Origin: Seminavis robusta | Taxonomy: Eukaryota; Bacillariophyta; Bacillariophyceae; Naviculales; Naviculaceae | NCBI GenBank assembly: GCA_903772945.1 | Contig: CAICTM010000386.1 | Span: 1-64,000 of the forward strand | Direction: 5' to 3' | Length of the DNA stretch: 64,000 nucleotides | Part shown: positions 56,150 through 64,000 of the stretch, in pieces | Position numbering within the stretch: the first letter of the stretch is position 1 | Layout of the letters: the number at the start of each line of letters is the position of its first letter | The notes under the pieces: model-generated | Told to the model about the DNA's origin: nothing | The model's input: only the letters and a program-made list of their open reading frames with translations | Databases searched by the model: none | Program-made: the position numbers and the translations under genes

Positions 56150-56900
56150 AAAGGTGCATTTACAGGAGAACAGAATGGAGAAAGCCTTATGTGGTAGGGT
56201 TCACAGTAAATTGTACAGTAACCATTTAACCAATATTACAATTCAAATCCAATGGTATTCTTTAAAATACTAATTTGGTCGGTAAACGATAAGAACGTTT
56301 AATAAAATAGACAAAATATCTTCCAAATGTAACCTAGCTTGATAAAGCCCAATCTAGATAAATCATTCATTTCGAAGCTTTGCATCATTTAGATTGTTCA
56401 ATCCATTGGATTTATTTTTATTGAAATTTACCGAAATAATCACCAAAACATTCAAATCCGTTGTAGGACTTAACAATACTGCAGGTGCATCTACAAGGTG
56501 AACACTCTAATTCCAACCAATCTTGCATCCAGAAAGATTTATGTATTGGGGTTAATAGTAATTGTACAGTATCTGTTTTAGCCAATATCACAATTCAAGT
56601 CCAATGGTAATCTATCAATTTGGTCAACAAACGCTATGAAAGTTTAGTAAATGAACAAAATATCTTCCAATCTAACCTTGCACGCTGCAGCCCATTCTGG
56701 ATAAATTGTGTATTTCGCAGATTCATATCATTTCGATTGTTCAATCCATTAGATTTGTTTTTATTCAAATTTATGGAAATAATCACAAAATATTTTAAAT
56801 CAATTTATAGGACTTATTAATACTGTAGGTGCATTTACAGGAGAACACCATAATTCCGATCAATCTTGCTTCGAGAAAGACTTATGTCGTAGAGTTGCTT
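56150..56900 (+). repeat. AT-rich tandem repeat, about 340 bp, 2.2 copies
   Basis: Units begin GGTGCAT(T/C)TACA at about 56153, 56485 and 56829. Shared landmarks are GAGAACA, CTTATGT(G/A), TTGTACAGTA, ACAATTCAA(A/G)TCCAATGG, TTTGGTC, CAAAATATCTTCCAA and TTCAATCCATT(G/A)GATTT. The copies differ by perhaps 15-20 percent, so the duplication is old. Composition is far more AT-rich than the flanks. No protein is encoded. Confidence 0.8.
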
Positions 56901-57073
56901 CACAGGAACCCTGCGGGTCGTCCGCCACCGCAAGGTTTTATTGAATAATGCTCTTTGGTAATATCCCCGCGGTAGTCGACAAGGACGCCAGCCAGTCACA
57001 GATCTCTTCGGGACCCTGACTCGACTCAACTACAGTACTACTAGTGACAGGGGGTAGAGAGCTCTGCATACTG

Positions 57074-57849
57074 CCTGTGCATATGAACAGGATTTTTAGA
57101 GAGCCAGCCTGCAGCCAAATTTTGGCCTGACAGGCGACGCGATTCCTGTGCAATTGAACAGGCGACGCGATTCCTGTGCAATTGTACAGGCGACGCGATT
57201 CCTGTGCAATTGTACAGGATTGACGCGATTCCTGTGCAATTGTACAGGATCCGACCTCCTGTTCAATTGCACAAGCGCCTGTGCAAATTTCGCAGAAGCT
57301 TAAGCATAAGAACAAGAACAACTGATCCTTTCACTACTACTACCACCACTACTACCACTATCATATCTGGCTCTTGCATTCATTTGTGGCTTGTGGCTTT
57401 GGGTTTGTCACTGAGAGATTTGGACTTCATTTCTCCTGATTTCTTGTTCATTATCTGAGAAGAAGAAAACACAGGAAGTTGCAACCATCTATTCTTTGCA
57501 GAGGACATGCTTGACTGTAATGCTGAACGTAATGGCAGATCTATGTGTTACTGTGAAAGCCTACCCAGAAAAAAAACGTCACAATTCCTGTGCATTTGAA
57601 CAGGACGTCGAGCTCCTGGTATGTACAGCCTCCTGTACATATGAACAGGCAGGCCGTCCATTTCCTGTGCAATTGAACAGGCGTCGCTATCCTGTTCGAT
57701 TGCACAGGCCGTCCATTTCCTGTGCAATTGAACAGGCGTCGCTATCCTGTTCGATTGCACAGGAAATTGGACGTTTTTGAATTCAGGCAAAAAAAAATGG
57801 CTGGCCTTGCTCTCAATCTGCGGGCATCCTCCCTGTTCATATGCACAGG
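57074..57849. repeat. Cluster of 13 copies of an 18-bp palindrome
   Basis: Copies of CCTGTnCAnnTGnACAGG start at 57074, 57145, 57173, 57201, 57231, 57258 (last half imperfect), 57587, 57632, 57664, 57691, 57719, 57746 and 57832. The commonest form is CCTGTGCAATTGAACAGG or its complement. In the left group the copies are 28-30 bp apart with a CGACGCGATT spacer; in the right group they are 27-28 bp apart with alternating CGTCGCTAT and CCGTCCATTT spacers. The outer CCTGT/ACAGG arms are almost invariant while the centre varies (AATT, ATAT, ATTT, GATT). This resembles an array of dimer-binding operator sites more than a random satellite. Confidence 0.85.
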
Positions 57850-58156
57850 CTGTATGTAGTGCTCTCTACCCCCTGTCCAGATCAGAATCACTCTGGATGC
57901 TTGTTCAATGCAAGCAGCATTTTCATTTTTGTCTGGAGACACCACCGATAGGCGGCAGACAGGAATGCACTCACAGTGCTAAGTACATGTTGTGGAATGA
58001 TCTATTGTGGAATTCATAATGGTTTAACTCCTACTACGCTCACAATGTCAGTCGTACTCGAGATCTAGCTAGACTGGTTAGGAGATACCGTACCGGTATG
58101 AGGTCGATGATGGGTGATGGACTGACTGCTGCTCGCCCCTACCGTACCAGTATGGT
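57850..58156. other. Intergenic, no feature seen
   Basis: Nothing recognisable apart from an ACCGTACCGGTATG palindromic motif at about 58087-58100. Confidence 0.4.
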
Positions 58157-58200
58157 ATGCCTCGCACCTCTGCCTCGCACCTCGCACCTCGCACCTCTGC
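58157..58200 (+). repeat. CTCGCACCT minisatellite
   Basis: Four copies of CTCGCACCT, with small CTGC interruptions, occur in a row. Ordinary short tandem repeat. Confidence 0.75.
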
Positions 58201-59063
58201 TTGTGATGACAGCTTAGAAAATGTTAGCTTCCCGGCTCTTCTACTTTCTTGCTTTCGAGGTCGAGATGACGCAAAATATAATGCCAGCAGTGCTTCGCGG
58301 CTATGAGCATCCTGGCCTAAAGTGCTAGCTAGTGAAAGGGCCAAACTCTTCCACGCCCATCTTGTCGCTGGTCTGCTGCACAGGACAACTGTAGTCTCTA
58401 ATAGCTTCTTTAATAGACATGGGTGACCGAAGAAAGACGATCACGTTGCGAGGGGGGGCTTGATCAACGGCGATCCTGAGGAGGCGACCTTTCATTTCTC
58501 GCGCTCTTTAACGTCCGTGACAACTGCAAGGTATTATTGTGTGATTTGAACCTTCCCCCGCGGTTTTCTCTCAGCCCTAGTAGCCACCAACGAACGAAAG
58601 TAAGAGGTTTCGCTGCCACTGCTCCCTTGTCACTTGCTGTCAGTCCAGAGGAAACGGGTCTGTTGCTGGCAAAGCTTGGGTTCAACAATTCTGGCCACAA
58701 ACAACTGCAACGAGCTTTTCGGCCAACTCTCATGCTTGGAAGACAAGGTGCATGCAACCTGGAGTAAGTTGTAGGGAGAATGATATGCCCAGAGACACAG
58801 TATCCACCAAGCGCTACCGCACCGCACAGGAGGTTCAACGCGAACAAATTATTGGCTTCCATTCCCGAGCTTCGGTTCGCATTCAGTGAGGTGAACAACG
58901 ACCAAGCATTTTGCTCAATCCGCGAAGTGCGAATAACGCAACGAACAACCAACGCAACTGCCAAGACAGGCCATAATCTCCACAAAAGATTGGCACAACC
59001 GAGCAAGATCCCAACAAAGCAACAGAAAGAGACAACAGGCACAACAACACGACCCTGTAGACA
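58201..59063. other. Intergenic, upstream of the glycosyltransferase-like gene
   Basis: A 192-codon minus-strand frame (58464-59042) lacks coding character. The final 150 bases, rich in ACAACA and CAAC words, look like a diatom promoter and leader. Confidence 0.4.
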
Positions 59064-60687
59064 ATGAAACTGTATCTATACTATAGAAACATTACTTCAA
59101 AAGATGTCATGAAAATTGACACAAATCACAGCAGCCATCATCATGTACGGTTGTTCTTCTGGATAATACCACTATTCTGGCTAAACTTTATCACACTCGT
59201 CAAGCTATACAAATTCCATGCCCCACCGTCACTAATGAACGCGAATTCGCTGGAAACCGGGAGGCCCTCACGAAAGCTTGAGGTGACAAAAACCGTACCA
59301 GAAAGGAAACGCGAGGTCCACTTCCTGAACAGCAGCCACCTTGAGTTTGTCGATGGGTTTTCGGCGAGCTGGATTCAATCCAGAGCGGACTTCATGGCAC
59401 AGCCACTGGAGACAGTCCGGGCCTGCGAGCAGGCTTCCTTTAGTGCTTACTATGGAAAGAGACTGTGGAAAATGCGCATGACGCTGGATTGGATGGACTG
59501 GTAAGTCTGTGATATCGATACTTGGTTGGAATATAGATGTCCTACAGCGTGACTCCCTCCGAGAAGCAATCCACTAATCCTTCTCTGAATGATCTTTGGC
59601 TCAACAATAGGAGTGTGGAACACTTGAGCAAGTGGTGGAAGATATTGGAATGGGACCTAGAGGGGGAGCATATTCCATTCAACTCATTCGCGCGGAAAAC
59701 CAAAGAGTACATTGAAAACGCACAACAATTCATGTTCAACGAAACAGATGACGCACTGGTATTGAAGATACCCTTGCGGTGATTGCTTACCTACCATATG
59801 GCCATTCGAATCAACCTGAGATGGGTCACAAACTGACAGCTCTGTCTCTGGCTGCCACAGTGGAGTCACTGAGAAGAGCGGGGATGGGAAGAGTTGTTGT
59901 GGGCGTACTTGAGGAGGATGACGTTCCAATGATCAAGCATGCCTTCCGATATGTCCTTGATGCAGTGGAGCCTAGCAATAAAAAGGCTGGCGATGACATT
60001 ACCAAGATTGGGCACATGGAGGTTGGATATGCCTTTGCCTCTACAGCCTTCACAAAAACAAACTTTATGCCCAAAAACATGCCCAGGGCCACTCTAATGA
60101 CCCTTAGAGATGCTATGAAGTATACTGAAGTACCAGAAAACGACAGGAGTTTGGGAATGGCCCAAAACATTACTGCTTGGCTGGGAACCACACAAAATCC
60201 ATCCTACTGGCAGTATATCTATCTCACTGAGCCAGATTCTATTCTACAAACCAGGCAAAGCTCTTTGAAAGCCATCAAAGCACAAGTTGACATGGGGGCG
60301 GTTGTGTTGCCTCATCGATGGCAGAATCTTCCTCATGAATCAGACGTCAGAGGGATGTCTCCCAGGAAGGGAAAATTTCTGACTGAGGAGAACTTCCCAG
60401 AGGTGTTGGAACTGAACCCAACAGATGTTTGTTGTGACGAGAACGCAGGTCGTGACTACAAGCCAGGAGTTCCTCCCTACTATGAAAAATGCAATACAGG
60501 ACCCTTCTGGTATCTCTGTGGCTTTGACAGACGCAATCGCAACGACCCAAATCGTCATGATCGAATCACCAAGTATGGCCTGATACGCTTCACGCAAGGC
60601 TCCGGGATTGCCACGATAGCAGGCAGCAACCACGGGCGCAGGTGCTTCCCCAAGAAGGGTGGCGTTTGTCTACCGAAAAACTTGTAG
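59064..60687 (+). CDS. Type II membrane glycosyltransferase-like protein, frame break
   Basis: Exon 1 (59064-59500) splices by GTAAGT...CAG to exon 2 at 59548, restoring DW-C-VTPSEKQSTNPSLNDLW. The N-terminus has a short cytosolic part and one membrane anchor (about 30-50, RLFFWIIPLFWLNFITLVKLY), typical of Golgi type II enzymes. The main domain (59779-60687) contains VIAYLPYGHSN, GMGRVVVGVLEEDD, WQYIYLTEPDSIL, LPHRWQNLPHESD and paired cysteines near the end. Exon 2 and the main domain lie in different frames, with the change between about 59750 and 59780 and no clear splice pair; this could be a sequence error, an odd intron or early decay. A glycosyltransferase role is inferred from layout and the TEPD-like acidic motif, not from a family match. 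Confidence 0.6.
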
Positions 60688-61272
60688 TCGAGGCCCTCCG
60701 AGAAGTAAGTAGGCGACGTTTCACACGCAGTGATCCAACCCGGGGGTTTCAGGAACTGAATAGCTAATTCTAGCTGATTGGCGTGGGCGCCCAATCTTTG
60801 TTTAGCAATACATCAATTCAAGCAAAGTAGGAGTCATGGATAGGTTGGGTAGCATTCAAAGCACTAATGTTTGAACACAGCGAGCATGGCGTCTTTCCGG
60901 TACTAGTACCCTACCACCAATCGCTTGACGATTCAAAATTTACAGCTCTGCCAGATTGGATTCAATTTGTGTCTGATCTGCCGAGTCCTGAGTGGCAGCA
61001 AATCCGTTCACGTAGAAGTTCGCCACGCACCTCGCTCGCTTGAATGGGCTTTGGTTTCCCAGTGACCGTGAATAGTAAAGCCCCTCTTTGTTGCTCAGGC
61101 AATCTGGACCGCCCCAACAAAGCCTTGCCTGAAGGCTCCAAAGAGTGCACAGACATCCTGTACGACAAGCAAAGGTTGCACAGTACAATACTCAAAACCC
61201 CGAGCTTCGCCCAACAAGAGACAGCAAATTGTCCATTCATTCTACCCAATAGAGAAAATACCGGTAGCAACA
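60688..61272. other. Intergenic, no supported gene
   Basis: An antisense frame (60962-61297) lacks domains. ACCGGTAGCAACAATGACAACG just before the next start is leader-like. Confidence 0.4.
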
Positions 61273-62678
61273 ATGACAACGATGGAACGTATATCAACCT
61301 ATTTTCTGGAGGATTCTCCTCACATGTGGACTCGAGATTTGCGGGAACCAGCTTTGACCTTTGAATTATTTGGTCAAGAATGGGGCTTCTATTTCATGAA
61401 TGTGATGGCATGGTGTGAGCTCCTTGCGGTACGTAAAATGGAAGACGAAGATTCATGGTTTTGAAAAATACAGTTGATACCTCAGTGTTGATTCTCACCC
61501 ATGATACCATTCTTCCTGATTGTTTGATTCTCACTGTATAGTTCACTGCTGTACAATCGATCACTGTGGCACTCCTCTCAGTCTTTGTGTACAAGGTGGT
61601 TGTCCAAAAACAAGGCACCTGGTTCTCCATGATCTCCTGCTTCGCAATTGCAATCCCGCTCCTCTACTTGATCCCCTTTGGCATGTTCTTCGTATTCAAT
61701 ATCCGCAATCAATTCATGCGATTCTGTATTGGAGCTATCATGCCAGTGACCTGCCTTTTCAAAACCAGTGCTGCAGCTTTTGGATTTTTGCCAAAATACG
61801 CCACCGCCTCGATCAAGAGCTTTGCCTTTTACTACACTGTCCCATTCACGATGGAATGGAACAAAAAGCTCGACAAATACACTCCCAACACATTTGCAGA
61901 AGTACTCGTCCAGCTGCAGGGATTTGGAAAGTTGCTCATCGTTATGGCATTTATGAAATCATTGTATTCCTTGATCCCCGACATTGTACCACCCTTTGCC
62001 ACTGGAAAACCGGATGCCGATTACTACAGCATCGCCTCTGCCTTTCTACCGAGGACACTCTTGCGCAATCTACTCTATATCTGTTTCATCTGTCCCAGTG
62101 TCACAGTCATGTGTTATGGCTTTCTTGTGGCTCAAAACATTGTCACAGGTGTCAAGGCTTGCCCTGCCATGGACAATCCATTCTTGACATCTCGCAGCTT
62201 TTCAAAATTTTGGGGAGGAAAATGGAACCTTGTCATCCACAATGTGCTGAAAATGGGTGTCTATCTGCCGGTACGCAAGTATTTTTCCAAGCACATTGCC
62301 ATGATTGCGACCTTTGTTGCCAGCGGGTTATTTCATGAAGTCCTGCTGTGGTATTTCATGCTTCCAATCGATGATGCACAAGGATGCTTGTCGGATGAGA
62401 ATGCGAGAAACACATCTGTCGATTGCTACATGCCTCGACCCTTCACGACAACCTTGTTTTTCATATGGCAAGCTGCAGGCATTGCTGTGGAGTACTCTCC
62501 CTTGGTCAAGTACCTGACCTTTTGGGACAAGGTTCCTACACTTTTTGCCTCCATGATCATCATTTTTCTAGGTGGGGCTCCCCTGGGACATTTTTTTTCA
62601 GAGCCCTATTGGAACTCGCTCTGTCTTGAGAATGCCATGATCATGTTTAGTTTTGTCAAGCCGATGGGAGCAGCGTAA
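61273..62678 (+). CDS. Wax-synthase-like MBOAT acyltransferase
   Basis: Exons 61273-61428 and 61542-62678 join in phase (ELLA-FTAVQSITVALL) to 430 residues. At least seven hydrophobic segments are visible, for example SMISCFAIAIPLLYLIPFGMFFVF and LLRNLLYICFICPSVTVMCYGFLVA. The diagnostic region is NPFLTSRSFSKFWGGKWN (the FWxxxWN motif) followed by ASGLFHEVLLWYF with the presumed catalytic histidine. These features fit the wax synthase/DGAT-like MBOAT group, which esterifies fatty alcohols or diacylglycerol with acyl-CoA in the ER. The substrate cannot be read from the sequence. A second in-frame ATG three codons downstream is possible. Confidence 0.8.
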
Positions 62679-63496
62679 TCAAGGATGACAAATATATGGC
62701 TAGCAGCACAATCCGCGGTTTGAAAATTGCTCTTGGTAGTTGCGAGAATAATGATAGATAGTATCCATGCTGGAGAACCCAAAGACGACGGCCACGCTGA
62801 TTCCTTCTTTCTCAGACGGCATATCTGCAGCAACTGCATGCAGAGTCAGATCAGCCTGGCATCGTCGGCGTATTCACGCGAATTGTCGGGAGGGGACGAG
62901 TACAAGATGCGGACTAAGCGGCACCATCAGTGCATTCTGCCCAGCCACGAACACGAGCATCCAATCGATGACATGACTGTCGTTCCCCCGTGCCCACCGC
63001 AACCAACATCTCCGGAGACCGTCAAGTGGAATCAATGAGATATCATAGATGATGGTCACCCTCTCCAAACCCCACTCCGGACCCACTAGCTAGCTACAGG
63101 ACTAGCACAAAGATCGGCTCGAAGCCTCTTCATGGGCCCAGCTCCAGGCCCCACACCAGGCATCAGTCTAGACTCAACTCGATCCCACTTTAGGCTCAAC
63201 ACGGGCTATTAATAGCTAGCTAGAATGCACTCCAGAACTAGTGCTGGACCTTCGATGTTGATGATGTGACTGAAGCGTGATTGAACCTTGGCAAAACTGG
63301 GGTAAAGAAAACTGGCTTGGGACCTTATTATCATTCCGATGACGTCATCCTCATTTTTCCCTTCCCATTAGCCTCGCACCTCATGTCGTGGTGCTGTGGT
63401 TGCCAAACCTGAGAGATCTCCTTCAGAAGTAATACCGCAACAGCCACTACTACAAGCTAGCTAGCCAGTGCAACATCTCTCTGACAAGGACGAATA
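62679..63496. other. Intergenic, no supported gene
   Basis: Open frames near 62730-63040 have no domain. CTAG runs occur near 63085 and 63210. The bases before 63497 are the likely promoter and leader of the plastid protein. Confidence 0.4.
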
Positions 63497-64000
63497 ATGG
63501 TCAATCGAACACCGGTCACTTTGTTTGCAACAGCTGTGGTTGTTGCAGGCGTAAGAACGGCTTTTGCCTGGACGAGTCAACCCACATCTTGCTGCCACCG
63601 AAACTTTCGCGCAATTCAATTAAAAGCTGACTTGGACAACAACAATGACGATACGTCGGTGGGAGACTATGTCCAAGGGGTCCACGGAGGAAAGTATCAA
63701 TTTGAACAAGCTGGTGGGGCCACCTTTGCTGGTCGTCAATTTGCAGAGTCCCTCTACGCGTCCGACCCCAACGAAGGTGTAATCTATGACAACAACGATG
63801 ACGGCAATGTGCCCGCTTGGGCAGAACGAATGGGCACGTCGGCAAAACTGGGCATACTGACTCCTCTGCAAAGATACCCCATCCTGTCCGTTGCCTTGGA
63901 AGAAGCTACAGCCATTACCATTGCCAATGAGGAACGATCGTGGGAACACTACTACAGCAAAGTCGTGCAAGTTGCCAGTGATGGAACAGTCCTAGATGAT
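63497..64000 (+). CDS. Plastid-targeted protein, 3' end outside the window
   Basis: The frame is open from MVNRTPVTLFATAVVVAGVRTAFAWTSQPTS to the window end (168 codons). A hydrophobic signal peptide ends at TAFA-WTSQP, which matches the diatom bipartite plastid presequence: the ASAFAP-like site with an aromatic residue at +1, then a Ser/Arg-containing transit peptide (SCCHRNFRAIQLKA). The mature part begins with an Asn/Asp-rich stretch, then VGDYVQGVHGGKYQFEQAGGATFAGRQFAESLY and LQRYPILSVALEEATAITIANEERSWEHYYSKV. The mature domain was not recognised. Import into the complex plastid is a fair inference; the function is unknown. Confidence 0.7.
   Translation, partial: MVNRTPVTLFATAVVVAGVRTAFAWTSQPTSCCHRNFRAIQLKADLDNNNDDTSVGDYVQGVHGGKYQFEQAGGATFAGRQFAESLYASDPNEGVIYDNNDDGNVPAWAERMGTSAKLGILTPLQRYPILSVALEEATAITIANEERSWEHYYSKVVQVASDGTVLDD

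Noticed and set aside
57204-57780. Short proteins with PVQLHR / CAIEQ repeats
   Set aside because: They are only translations of the 18-bp palindrome array in different frames.
58464-59042. 192-codon minus-strand frame with hydrophobic N-terminus
   Set aside because: Composition after the first 35 residues is Arg/Ser-rich and frame-shadow-like; it overlaps the probable promoter of the next gene.

Overview
The window looks like nuclear DNA of a diatom, probably a raphid pennate such as Seminavis robusta; the species is inferred and untested. The signs are: short GT-AG introns (about 45-290 nt); a plastid-targeted protein with a signal peptide and a cleavage-site motif like ASAFAP; two proteins that I recognise as the diatom family DUF6824; a receptor guanylate cyclase with a bacterial-type periplasmic-binding ectodomain; a Ty1/copia tail resembling diatom CoDi elements; and intergenic DNA full of CTAG tetranucleotide runs and ACCGGT palindromes.

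Layout. 1-4.3 kb: two fossil LTR retroelements side by side, a decayed Ty3/gypsy pol on the minus strand and a Ty1/copia 3' tail on the plus strand. 4.7-5.0 kb: one small hypothetical gene. 7.5-11 kb: an ArfGAP-like protein with an RS-rich segment and a 17-copy RRLSNRN repeat. 12.7-15.8 kb: a small hypothetical gene and a SET/MYND protein. 18.2-25 kb: an inositol-polyphosphate 5-phosphatase, then two minus-strand surface proteins (a transmembrane LRR protein and a Reeler-like protein). 27.4-32.8 kb: a 16-exon receptor guanylate cyclase (periplasmic-binding domain, filamin-like domain, transmembrane helix, kinase, cyclase). 33.3-35.2 kb: a coiled-coil protein.

35.3-50.2 kb is an unequal tandem segmental duplication. 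Each unit once held a 5'-nucleotidase gene and a DUF6824 gene. The right unit keeps both whole. In the left unit the nucleotidase is reduced to its 3' end, and the DUF6824 gene carries a 5,287-bp DNA transposon in its only intron. The transposon has 20-bp terminal inverted repeats, a TA target duplication, an intact 1,050-residue DDD transposase of pogo/Tc5 type and two accessory genes.

50.8-54.9 kb: a divergent pair, a double-AAA ATPase (AFG2/SPATA5-like) and a glutathione-S-transferase-like protein. 55-58 kb is gene-poor: an AT-rich tandem repeat of about 340 bp, then a cluster of 13 copies of an 18-bp palindrome, CCTGTnCAnnTGnACAGG. 59-64 kb: a probable type II membrane glycosyltransferase with an apparent frame break, a wax-synthase-like MBOAT acyltransferase, and the start of a plastid-targeted protein cut by the window end.

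The genes do not form one pathway. Signalling and surface functions are frequent (phosphoinositide turnover, cGMP synthesis, LRR and Reeler surface proteins, ecto-nucleotidase). The strongest candidates for something undescribed are the three-gene transposon in the DUF6824 intron and the 18-bp palindrome array.
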